Below are positions 1 to 7,269 of a stretch of DNA of 64,000 nt, in pieces. A program made the translations under genes and the position numbers. The notes below the pieces were generated by a model. It searched no databases. It was not told where the DNA came from and was given only the letters and a program-made list of their open reading frames with translations. Origin of the DNA: [Actinomadura] parvosata subsp. kistnae (lineage in GTDB: Bacteria; Actinomycetota; Actinomycetes; Streptosporangiales; Streptosporangiaceae); NCBI RefSeq assembly GCF_900323885.1, contig NZ_OOHJ01000024.1, positions 48,279 to 112,278 on the forward strand, given 5' to 3'. Each line of letters begins with the position of its first letter. The stretch's first letter is position 1.

Positions 1-146
1 TGGCGGCGATGGCCGCGCGGCACATGGCCGGGCGCAACGGGGTGCCGGAGGACTTCGCGGGCGCCGCGGTGTTCCTGGCGGGCAACTCCTCCTCGTTCGT
101 CACCGGCCAGATGCTCTTCGTGGACGGCGGCTTCTCCGTCCACTGA
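1..146 (+). CDS. SDR family oxidoreductase, C-terminal fragment
   Basis: The frame from base 3 to the TGA at 144-146 gives the last 47 residues of a protein whose start lies outside the window. The tail carries the usual C-terminal pattern of classical short-chain dehydrogenases: G-x-P-E-D-x-A, then VFLAGNSSSFVTGQ, then FVDGGFS close to the end. In this family that segment closes the Rossmann core and forms part of the substrate loop. The NAD(P) motif and the Ser-Tyr-Lys catalytic residues are upstream and not visible, so substrate and cofactor preference cannot be inferred. It converges on the hydrolase gene that ends at 155. Confidence 0.85.
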   Translation, partial: AAMAARHMAGRNGVPEDFAGAAVFLAGNSSSFVTGQMLFVDGGFSVH

Positions 147-154
147 CCCCCCGG

Positions 155-820
155 TCAGGCCACGCCGGTCAGGAGGTCGAGGAGGGCCTGGGGCGCGTCG
201 CGCATGAGGTTGTGCCCGCCGTCCAGGGCGTGCGTGGACCACGCCGGATCCTCCCGCAGCCGCTCGTAGGTGGGGGTGAACGGGGACGGGCCGTCCCAGC
301 CGGTGGCGTAGGCGTAGACGCGGCGGCGGATCCGCTCCAGGCCGCCGGTCAGGCGCAGCGGCTGCATCACGGAGGCGAGCGGGTGCGCGGTGGCGCGCAC
401 GTCGAAGAACGGCAGCGGCCGCACCGCGCAGCCGGTGTCGTCGACGTCGGCGTACCACTGCCGCTCCCGCTCGGAGACGAGCTTCCAGCAGGAGTCGCCG
501 TCGCCCGGCACCATGGCGTCGAGGTACACCAGGGCGGAGACGCGCTCCGGCACGCGGTCGGCAACGCCGGTGATCACCATGCCGCCGTAGCTGTGCCCCA
601 CGAGCACGACGTCGGTCAGGCGCTCGGCCTCCAGGACGGCGGTGACGTCGTGGAGGTGGGTGTCGAGGTTGACCGTGCCGTGCAGCAGGTGGGCCCGCTC
701 GGCGACGCCGGTCAGGGTCAGCGGGTAAACCTGGTGCCCGCGGGCCCGCAGCCGCCCGGTCAGCTCCTCGTAGCACCAGCCGCCGTGACACATGCCGGGG
801 ATCAGGACGTAGGTGGCCAT
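155..820 (-). CDS. alpha/beta fold hydrolase
   Basis: The 221-residue protein begins MATYVLIPGMCHGGW, the oxyanion-hole region of alpha/beta hydrolases. The nucleophile elbow is G-H-S-Y-G with Ser77, and a C-terminal GGHNLM (His203) supplies the likely catalytic histidine. Size and motifs fit small esterase/salicylate-esterase-like hydrolases; the substrate is unknown. The frame is open 49 codons further upstream, but ATG at 820 is chosen because the extension is low-complexity and because a palindromic operator lies just before this start. The gene is transcribed alone and is probably controlled by a TetR-type repressor through that palindrome. Confidence 0.8.
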   Translation of the reverse strand: MATYVLIPGMCHGGWCYEELTGRLRARGHQVYPLTLTGVAERAHLLHGTVNLDTHLHDVTAVLEAERLTDVVLVGHSYGGMVITGVADRVPERVSALVYLDAMVPGDGDSCWKLVSERERQWYADVDDTGCAVRPLPFFDVRATAHPLASVMQPLRLTGGLERIRRRVYAYATGWDGPSPFTPTYERLREDPAWSTHALDGGHNLMRDAPQALLDLLTGVA

Positions 821-830
821 CACGACTCCA

Positions 831-856
831 GAGATCGAACCGTTCGGTACGATCTC
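831..856. promoter_or_regulatory. 26-bp palindromic operator upstream of hydrolase
   Basis: The two 13-nt halves, GAGATCG-a-ACCG-t and t-CGGT-a-CGATCTC, pair at 11 of 13 positions. The palindrome starts 10 bp upstream of the hydrolase ATG at 820. Length, symmetry and position fit a TetR-family operator; no cognate regulator gene is adjacent. Confidence 0.6.
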
Positions 857-902
857 CGACGATAGCAGCACCGGACGGCGGCGGGCGCCTTTACGTTGTA
901 GA

Positions 903-1373
903 TTACTTACGGCGGAACTCCCGCTCCCCCACCCCCTCACGCCACGCGGTGATGACGAGCTCGTCACCCTGCACCCTGGTCCACGCCACCTCGGTCAGCT
1001 CGACGCGGAACAGGTGCGAGTCGGAGCCGGAGATGCCGTAGGCGGCCCGCTCCTGCTCGTCGGTGGTCTCCACCGCCCGGCCCGACAGCTTCAGATCCCC
1101 CTCCCAGGAGGACGGGTCAGTGCGGTCGGGGTCGCGCGAGGTGACGTGGATCGCCATGCGCGGATCGCGCCGCAGGTCGGCGGCCTTGACCGAGCCGGGC
1201 ATCGAGCCTGTCCACAGCTCGCCGTCGTGCAGCTTCGTCTCGATGCCGCTCACCCTCGGCGAGCCGTCCTTGCGCAAGGTGGCCAGCACCTTGTGCGTGT
1301 AGGTGTCCATCAGCCGCCGGGCGGCCTTCGCCAGCTCCGGCGCCTGGCTCTCGAACTCCTGCCATGAAGCCAT
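903..1373 (-). CDS. pyridoxamine 5'-phosphate oxidase-like (split-barrel) protein
   Basis: About 156 residues with the pattern of actinobacterial split beta-barrel flavin/F420-binding proteins: an N-terminal helix, then VLATLRKDGSPRVSGIE, LWTGSMPGSVKAADLRRDPR and a C-terminal TEVAWTRVQGDELVI strand. In this family the barrel dimerises and binds FMN, F420 or haem; the sequence does not decide between them. ATG at 1373 is chosen, but in-frame ATGs at 1382 and 1385 are equally possible. It is divergent from the reductase gene at 1494, and the 120-bp gap carries two GTTTnnAAAC boxes that may control both genes. Confidence 0.8.
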   Translation of the reverse strand: MASWQEFESQAPELAKAARRLMDTYTHKVLATLRKDGSPRVSGIETKLHDGELWTGSMPGSVKAADLRRDPRMAIHVTSRDPDRTDPSSWEGDLKLSGRAVETTDEQERAAYGISGSDSHLFRVELTEVAWTRVQGDELVITAWREGVGEREFRRK

Positions 1374-1425
1374 GGCGCCCATCATGCCGGGCGCGGCCGA
1401 CAGAATCCGCCCCTTCCTGAATCGG

Positions 1426-1465
1426 CGTTTACAAACGTGGGCCCGGCTCGCTAGGTTTGTAAACG
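1426..1465. promoter_or_regulatory. twin GTTTnnAAAC operator boxes in divergent promoter
   Basis: CGTTTACAAACG at 1426-1437 and GGTTTGTAAACG at 1454-1465 are each near-palindromic and are reverse complements of each other over the 10-bp core GTTTACAAAC / GTTTGTAAAC. Centres lie 28 bp apart between the divergent genes at 1373 and 1494. They are AT-rich islands in very GC-rich DNA. TetR- or MarR-type binding is the likeliest reading. Confidence 0.6.
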
Positions 1466-1493
1466 AAGGGTCATTTACTAATGGGGGGGACGC

Positions 1494-2039
1494 ATGCCCA
1501 TCAGCCGTTCGTTCCGGTGCTCGGTGTTCATCGGGGTCAGCCTCGACGGGTTCATCGCCCGCCGCGACGGCGATCTGCACTGGCTCACCAGCAGAGGCGA
1601 GGCCGCCGGGAGCGACCTCGGCTACGAGGAGTTCATCGCCGGCATCGACGCCGTCGTCATGGGGCGCGGCACGTACGAGCCGGGCCGCTCCTACGACCCG
1701 TGGCCGCACGAGGGCCGCCACTGCGCCGTCCTGAGCAGCACCCTGCCGCCGGACGCCGACCCGCGCGTCACCGTCCACCGCGACCTCGGCACGCTGCTGC
1801 GCGAGCTGGAGGAACGCGGCACCAAGAGCGTGTACGTGGACGGCGGTCAGGTCATCCGGACGTTCCTGCGCGAAGGGCTGATCGACGAGCTGACCATCAC
1901 CACGGTGCCGGTGCTGATCGGCACGGGCCTGCCGCTGTTCGGGCCGACCGGCGGGGACATGCCGCTCGTGCACCTGGCGACCAGGGTGTTCGGGGCGGGC
2001 GTCGTGCAGTCCTCCTATGCCGTGGACCGCACCACCTGA
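1494..2039 (+). CDS. dihydrofolate reductase family protein (RibD C-terminal domain)
   Basis: The 181-residue protein shows the RibD_C/DHFR-like fold signature: SVFIGVSLDGFIARRDGDL at the N-terminus, IDAVVMGRGTYE in the middle, a SVYVDGGQVIRTFL nucleotide-binding segment and an IDELTITTVPVLIGTGLPLF C-terminal motif. Such stand-alone proteins are NADPH-dependent reductases, mostly of unknown substrate. A G-rich ribosome site (GGGGGGA) lies 5-6 nt before the ATG at 1494. It is divergent from the split-barrel protein gene; the shared operator boxes suggest co-regulation of two redox proteins. Confidence 0.85.
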   Translation: MPISRSFRCSVFIGVSLDGFIARRDGDLHWLTSRGEAAGSDLGYEEFIAGIDAVVMGRGTYEPGRSYDPWPHEGRHCAVLSSTLPPDADPRVTVHRDLGTLLRELEERGTKSVYVDGGQVIRTFLREGLIDELTITTVPVLIGTGLPLFGPTGGDMPLVHLATRVFGAGVVQSSYAVDRTT

Positions 2040-2109
2040 CCCGGCCCCTCGCCAGGGCACCTACCGCCGCCAGATGGGTAGGAGGCTTGAAGGTGCGAGG
2101 GGGTGGGAA

Positions 2110-3330
2110 ATGCGTAGCGACGGTCAGAGCGACGGTGAGCGTGCCCTTGGCGGCCTGCTGGAGGCCATGCACCTGGCCGGCATGGAGGACCTGCCGCCCC
2201 AGGCGAACGAGCACGCCCGCACGGCCGGCTTCTCCCACGCCGTCATCTACGCCACCGACCTGCAGCAGCAGCGCCTCGTGCCGCTGCCGGGCCAGCGCGA
2301 CGCCGCCGGGCGGCCGTTGGAGAGCCTGCGCATCGACGGCACCATGCCGGGCCGCGCCTTCCGCGCGGTGACGATCGTGCGCGCCCGCTCGCCGCACGAC
2401 GAGCGGACGCCGATGTTGTGGCTGCCGCTGCTGGACGGCACCGAACGGATCGGCGTGCTCGGGCTGGGCGTGCCGCGCGACGGGAAGCTCGCCGAGACGC
2501 GGGCCAAGGACCTGGCCTCGCTGGTGGCGCTGCTGGTGATCAGCAAGCGGCCGCACAGCGACTCCTTCGCCCGGCTGGTACGCGCCCGCCCGCTGACCCT
2601 GTCGGCCGAGGTGCTGTGGAACCTGCTGCCGCCCGGCACGTTCGCCAACGACGACGTCGTGATCAGCGCCGCGCTGGAGCCCGCGTACGAGATGGGCGGC
2701 GACGCCTTCGACTACGCGCTCGACGGCGAGACCCTGCACCTGTCGATCTTCGATGCGATGGGGCACGACGCCTCGGCCGGGCTGACCGCCACCATCGCCA
2801 TGGCCGCCTGCCGCAACAACCGCCGGCACGGCATGGAGCTGGCCGGCCTCGGCGACGCGATCGACGCTGCCATCAGGGAGCAGTTCAGCGGCCGATTCGC
2901 CACCGGCATCCTCGCCGAGCTCGACCTCGGCTCCGGGCAGCTCACCTGGGTCAACCGGGGCCACCATCCGCCGCTGGTGCTGCGTGACGGCCACCTGGTG
3001 GCCTCGCTGGGCAGCGTGCCCGACCCGCCGATGGGCTTCGGCCTGACCGTCTCCACCGGGCCGCTGCACTACCAGCTGGAGCCGGGCGACCGGCTGCTGT
3101 TCTACACCGACGGCGTCATCGAGGCGCAGAGCCCGGACGGGGAGTTGTTCGGGCTGGAGCGGTTCATCGACTTCGTGGTGCGGCGGGAGGCCGACGGGAT
3201 GTCGGCGCCGGAGACGCTGCGCCGGCTCATCCAGGCCATCCTCGCCCACCAGCGGGGGCGGTTGCAGGACGACGCGACCGTGGTGACGGTGGAGTGGCAG
3301 ACGCGGCGCCGCTTCCAGCTCGTCCTCTGA
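2110..3330 (+). CDS. PP2C/SpoIIE-type serine phosphatase with GAF-like N-terminal region
   Basis: About 406 residues. The first ~165 residues (FSHAVIYATDLQQQRLVPL through LWLPLLDGTERIGVLGLGV) look like a GAF sensor module. Residues ~190-405 form a SpoIIE phosphatase domain: the metal site YEMGGDAFDYAL, LSIFDAMGHDASAGL, WVNRGHHPPLVL, LLFYTDGVIEAQ and DDATVVTVEW. These enzymes dephosphorylate anti-sigma-factor antagonists. No anti-sigma partner is adjacent. ATG at 2110 follows a GGGGGTGGG purine run; an in-frame ATG at 2074 is an alternative. The PP2C metal-binding aspartates are all visible, so the protein should be active. Confidence 0.88.
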   Translation: MRSDGQSDGERALGGLLEAMHLAGMEDLPPQANEHARTAGFSHAVIYATDLQQQRLVPLPGQRDAAGRPLESLRIDGTMPGRAFRAVTIVRARSPHDERTPMLWLPLLDGTERIGVLGLGVPRDGKLAETRAKDLASLVALLVISKRPHSDSFARLVRARPLTLSAEVLWNLLPPGTFANDDVVISAALEPAYEMGGDAFDYALDGETLHLSIFDAMGHDASAGLTATIAMAACRNNRRHGMELAGLGDAIDAAIREQFSGRFATGILAELDLGSGQLTWVNRGHHPPLVLRDGHLVASLGSVPDPPMGFGLTVSTGPLHYQLEPGDRLLFYTDGVIEAQSPDGELFGLERFIDFVVRREADGMSAPETLRRLIQAILAHQRGRLQDDATVVTVEWQTRRRFQLVL

Positions 3331-3388
3331 TCCCGGCACATGGGATGATCGCCCGCATATCGTACAGATCACGAGAGAGGCGGACAGG

Positions 3389-4288
3389 GTGCCAGAGCAG
3401 CAGGCGCGCCGCGTGCCCGGGACGGACATCCCGCTGGAGGCGATCACCCTCGGCACGTCGGCGCTGGGCCGCGAGCCCGGCGGCGAGCGGCTGGCGCGGG
3501 AGCTGGTGTCCGGCCGGTTCCGGCAGCTCGACACCTCCAACGAGTACGCCGGCGGGCGCAGCGAGACCCTGATCGGCCAAGTGATCGGCGACGGGGTGAC
3601 GGTGTTCTCCAAGGCCGACCGCGACCCCGGCACGGGCGTCTTCGACGGTGACCGGGTGATGCGCTCGTTCGAGGAGACGATCTCCCGGCTCGGCGTCTCC
3701 ACGCTGCCGGTCTACCACCTGCACGACCCGTTCACGATCACGGTGCGGGAGGCGATGGCGCCGGGCGGCGCCGTGCCGGCGCTGGTGGCGCTGCGCGAGC
3801 AGGGCCTGGTCGGCGCCATCGGCATCGCCGCGGCCGGCGGCACGCTGGTGGAGGACTACATCCGCACCGGCGCCTTCGACGCGGTGCTCACCCACAACCG
3901 CTACACGCTCGTCGACCGGAGCGCCGAGGACATCCTGCGGCTGGCCACCGAGCGGCGCATGCTGGTCTTCAACGCCGCGCCGTTCGGCGGCGGCATCCTG
4001 TCCGGCTCGCCCCGGCACGCCTCCCGCTACGGCTACCGGCCGATCTCGCCGGAGTTCGGGCGGCACGTGGAGAAGGTGCGGGAGCTGTGCGAGCGGTGGG
4101 GGGTGGCGCTGCCGGCGGCGGCCCTGCACTTCTCGCTGCGGGAGCCGCGGGTGCACTCCACGGTGGTCGGCATCACCTCCGTCGAGCGGCTCAAGGCGCT
4201 GGACGCCCTGGTGGACGCGGTGATCCCGGACGGCTTCTGGGAGGAGCTGGAGGCGCTGGGGGCGCCGCCGCCGTCCCCGGTGGACTGA
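3389..4288 (+). CDS. aldo/keto reductase
   Basis: A 299-residue TIM-barrel oxidoreductase with the AKR tetrad in place: Asp48 and Tyr53 in RQLDTSNEYAGG, Lys75 in VFSKAD and His112 in YHLHDPF. These NADPH-dependent enzymes reduce or oxidise carbonyl groups. Segments such as LVGAIGIAAAGGTLVEDYI and FNAAPFGGGIL resemble the D-threo-aldose / fucose dehydrogenase-like AKR branch. The GTG start at 3389 is preceded by AGAGAGG. A short AT-richer stretch at 3355-3375 probably holds its promoter. The downstream hydrolase begins 48 bp later and may be co-transcribed. Confidence 0.88.
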   Translation: MPEQQARRVPGTDIPLEAITLGTSALGREPGGERLARELVSGRFRQLDTSNEYAGGRSETLIGQVIGDGVTVFSKADRDPGTGVFDGDRVMRSFEETISRLGVSTLPVYHLHDPFTITVREAMAPGGAVPALVALREQGLVGAIGIAAAGGTLVEDYIRTGAFDAVLTHNRYTLVDRSAEDILRLATERRMLVFNAAPFGGGILSGSPRHASRYGYRPISPEFGRHVEKVRELCERWGVALPAAALHFSLREPRVHSTVVGITSVERLKALDALVDAVIPDGFWEELEALGAPPPSPVD

Positions 4289-4336
4289 GCGATCGGCCTG
4301 CGGGTAGGGGCGCTGGTTCCTGAGGGGAGGACAGGC

Positions 4337-5083
4337 GTGCCGCTCGAAGCGCTGATGAGCACCGCCCTGGGCATGCGGGTGGCGGCGTGGCGCAGCCGGG
4401 GGCCGGGGCCCGCCGTGGTGTGCGTGCACGGGGCCGGGGTGTCGAGCCGGGAGCTGCTGCCGTTCGTGCGCGCCATGGGCGTCACGCACGACGCCTGGAG
4501 CCTCGACCTGCCCGGGTTCGGGCGCAGCGAGAAGCCGCCGGCGCCGCTCACGCTGACCGCGCTCGCCGACACCGTCGCCGGGTGGCTGCGCGGCAGCGGG
4601 CTGGAGCGGCCGTGCCTGCTCGGTGGGTCGTTCGGCTGCCAGGTGGCCGTGGACCTGGCCGCCCGGCACCCGGGCGTGGCCGGCGCGCTGGTGCTGGTCG
4701 GGCCGACCGTGGACGCGCGCTCGCGGACGCCGGCCCGCCTGGTCGGCCAGTGGCTGCGCAACTCGGTGCGGGAGAGCCCGCGCATGCTGCCGCTGAACGT
4801 CGCCGACTACGCCGACGCCGGGCCGCGCCAGGTGCTGGCCGCCTTCGGCACCTCGATGCGCGACCGGATCGAGGACAAGCTGCCGCACGTCGGCGTGCCC
4901 GCCCTGGTGGTGCGGGGCGGCGCGGACCGGATGGTGAGCCAGGCGTGGGCCGAGGAGGTGACCCGGCTGCTGCCGAGGGGAAGGCTCGTGGTCATGGACG
5001 GGCTGCCGCACATGGTGCCGTACAAGGATCCCGCGGGGCTGGCGCGCGAGGTCGCCGCGTTCCTGGAGACGGCCGCGTGGTGA
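4337..5083 (+). CDS. alpha/beta hydrolase
   Basis: The 248-residue protein has a complete hydrolase triad: VCVHGAG oxyanion loop, nucleophile elbow GGSFGC (Ser98), acid Asp197 in RGGADRMV and His225 in DGLPHMVPY. LDLPGFGRSEKP is the typical strand-4 loop. The GTG start at 4337 follows GGGGAGGA. The next gene starts 22 bp downstream, so the two are probably one operon. The next protein also carries a G-x-S-x-G motif, which makes a two-hydrolase pathway conceivable. The substrate is unknown. Confidence 0.85.
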   Translation: MPLEALMSTALGMRVAAWRSRGPGPAVVCVHGAGVSSRELLPFVRAMGVTHDAWSLDLPGFGRSEKPPAPLTLTALADTVAGWLRGSGLERPCLLGGSFGCQVAVDLAARHPGVAGALVLVGPTVDARSRTPARLVGQWLRNSVRESPRMLPLNVADYADAGPRQVLAAFGTSMRDRIEDKLPHVGVPALVVRGGADRMVSQAWAEEVTRLLPRGRLVVMDGLPHMVPYKDPAGLAREVAAFLETAAW

Positions 5084-5105
5084 GGCCGCACAAGACGGAG
5101 GCCCC

Positions 5106-6496
5106 ATGAGGGCGCAGAAGGCGGTGGCCTCGTTCGACTCGGCCACCGGGATGCTGCGGGCGCTGTCACGGTTCCTGCACGACCGGGACGTGCCGATGCT
5201 CGGGCAGGGCCCGCGCGCGCTGGAGCCGGTGGCCGCCGCCGTGGCGGGCGCGGCGGCGCGGCTGCCGCGCCCGGCCAAGGAGAAGCTGTACGCGGCCGGC
5301 GGGTGGGCCGAGGCGGTGCCGCCGCGCCGCGTCCCCGGCATCCGCTCCGAGGAGCTGGCCCGCTGGGTGAGCGGCCACTACCCGCGCGGCCCGTACCCGG
5401 TGGCGTTCATCGGCTCCTCCAACGGCGCGCTGGTGCACCTGGCGGCGGCGCTGCGGGCGCCGTGGCTGCCGCAGACGCTGCTGCTGCCGGTCCGGCGGCA
5501 CGGCGTCGGCCCGACGACCCGCGCGGCGACCTGCGGGCGGCCCGCGCGGCCGGGCAGGCGCTGCTGGCCGCCAACCCCGACCTGGTGCTGCACCACATGC
5601 ACGACGCCAACCAGGACCGGCTGATGATCGCCGGCATGACGTACTTCCGGGTCAAGTGGCGGCGGCTGCCCGAGGCCTACCGGCGCTTCCTGGAGGAGTC
5701 GCTGCCGGCCGGGGCGACGCTGGTCGTCTCCGAGTGCGGGCTGCGCCGGCCGGTCACGCGGGTGGGGCCCCGGTACGTGTTCCAGCACGGCGCGCTGGGC
5801 GGCGCCACCCCGCGGGAGTACGAGAGCGGCGGGCCGCGCGTGGCCGCCTACCTGGCCCGCTACGGCGCCGGCCGGGACCGCTGGGACTATCCGCCGGCCG
5901 ACGGCGACGCCCCGGAGGCGGAGTGGGGGTTCGAGCCGGAGCTGCTGGGCGACCTGGAGGAGCTGGCGGCGCGCAACGGGTGGCGGCTGGCCCGGCTGCG
6001 CCACGCCGAGCCGGAGGACCTCAGCCCGGTCGTGGCCGAGCTGTACCGCGACTGGTACCGGCGGCGGGGGCTGCCCGCCGACCGGCTGCTCGTCGAGTGC
6101 TTCCTGCTGCTGGAGCCGTGGTGGGCGCTGCGCAGCGGGTCGGTGCCGTACTGGATGGTGTTCAACGCCGAGCAGTCGCACGCCCGCGCGATGGCCTACC
6201 TGGACGGGGCGGATCCGTTCGACGAGATCCGGCTGATGCTGTTCTCGCACGGGGTGGAGTCGGTGGGGCTGGCCGGGATCGGCGACTGGCGGCGGCTGCT
6301 GGCGCGGGCGCGCAAGGTCGGCGTGTTCACCGGCGTGGACACCCGCGCCTATCCGCGCGACTTCGCCGCGCTGATCCGCGGGCACCGGGAGCTGGCCAGG
6401 ATCAGGACGACGTACCCGATGCCGCTGCCGCTGGAGTGGGAGGCGGCCGCGGAGTTCCTGGCCGGGCGCCAGGAGATCGGCTGGTCAGGCGGGTAA
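5106..6496 (+). pseudogene. unrecognised conserved-type protein, frameshifted at ~5511
   Basis: I do not recognise the family. The frame from ATG 5106 runs to about 5511, where the coherent protein moves to the +1 frame and continues to TAA at 6496. Adding one C to the CCC at ~5510-5512 joins the parts as ...GVGPDDPRGDLRAARAAG... and gives about 463 residues. Features: FIGSSNGALVHLAA (a G-x-S-x-G-like elbow, Ser105), VLHHMHDANQDRLMIAGMTYF, and a Trp-rich second half (ECFLLLEPWWALRSGS, VPYWMVFNAEQSHARAMAYL) that ends EIGWSGG. No signal peptide is visible. It follows the hydrolase gene by 22 bp with GGAG before its ATG. The break is probably a sequencing deletion. Confidence 0.6.
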
Positions 6497-6528
6497 CGGC
6501 AGCGGCGGCCCGCCGGTGATGAGGCGTG

Positions 6529-7182
6529 TCAGCGCAGGCGGCGGTCGAGGGCCGGGGCCAGCTCCGTGGTGGTCAGGAGCAGCGCGACGACGTACTCCAC
6601 GAGGTGGTCGCGATCGGTGTCCACGTCGCCGCGCAGCCAGGCCGACAGCAGCTCCCACAGGCCGCTGACCACGGTCAGCGCGGTCATGGCGAGGTCGGTC
6701 TCGCCCAGGGGCACCTCGTCGAGCAGCTCGCGGGCCTGCTCGGCGTAGATGCCGGCCAGCACCTCGATGATCTTCCTGCGGCGTTCCTGGAGCAGCGGGC
6801 TGGCCGGGAACTCGTAGGCCAGCACGCGGGCGCGGCGCGGGTCGGCGGTCAGGAAGTCGACGATGGCGCTGACCACGGCCGTGGCGCGGGGCCGGGGGCG
6901 GCGCGGCGCCCGGCGGGCGACGGCCGTGATCAGGTCGGTGGCCTGCGCGGCCTGGTCGTCGACCACGGCCAGCAGCAGCGCGTCGAGGTCGGGGAAGCTC
7001 TCGTAGAAGTAGCGGTCGTTGAGCCTGGCCCGGGCGCACACGCTCCGTACGGTGGCGGCGGCCCACCCGCGCGTGCCCAGCACGTCGAGGCCCGCCTCCA
7101 TCAGCGCGGCCCGCCGGGCGGCGCGGCGCTGCTCGGCGGGCACGCCGCCGTAGGGACGCAGGGAGGCGCGGTGGGGCGTCAT
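6529..7182 (-). CDS. TetR/AcrR family transcriptional regulator
   Basis: 217 residues. The N-terminal helix-turn-helix is visible as ALDVLGTRGWAAATVRSVC followed by RARLNDRYFYESFPDLDALL, the usual TetR recognition helix with its Tyr-Phe-Tyr core. The C-terminal ligand-binding region is variable. ATG at 7182 precedes the frame MTPHRASLRPYGG. It is divergent from a P450 gene at 7270; a 26-bp inverted repeat lies between them. The simplest reading is a repressor of itself and of the P450, released by the P450 substrate or a related compound. Confidence 0.88.
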   Translation of the reverse strand: MTPHRASLRPYGGVPAEQRRAARRAALMEAGLDVLGTRGWAAATVRSVCARARLNDRYFYESFPDLDALLLAVVDDQAAQATDLITAVARRAPRRPRPRATAVVSAIVDFLTADPRRARVLAYEFPASPLLQERRRKIIEVLAGIYAEQARELLDEVPLGETDLAMTALTVVSGLWELLSAWLRGDVDTDRDHLVEYVVALLLTTTELAPALDRRLR

Positions 7183-7219
7183 GCCCCCGATTCTGCCGCA
7201 GCCCTTGACGCCCGCGGCG

Positions 7220-7245
7220 AATCTGGTGATGGTGAACACCAGATT
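7220..7245. promoter_or_regulatory. operator between TetR regulator and P450
   Basis: A perfect 9-bp inverted repeat, AATCTGGTG at 7220-7228 and CACCAGATT at 7237-7245, is separated by 8 bp in the 87-bp gap between divergent start codons. This is the expected size and place for a TetR-family operator that overlaps both promoters. Confidence 0.7.
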
Positions 7246-7269
7246 AGGGAAGGCGGTGCCCCCGTGGTC

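Noticed and set aside
5500..5525. Programmed ribosomal frameshift in the unrecognised gene
   Set aside because: No slippery heptamer or downstream structure is evident, and the same one-base loss recurs in many unrelated genes, which points to sequence error.
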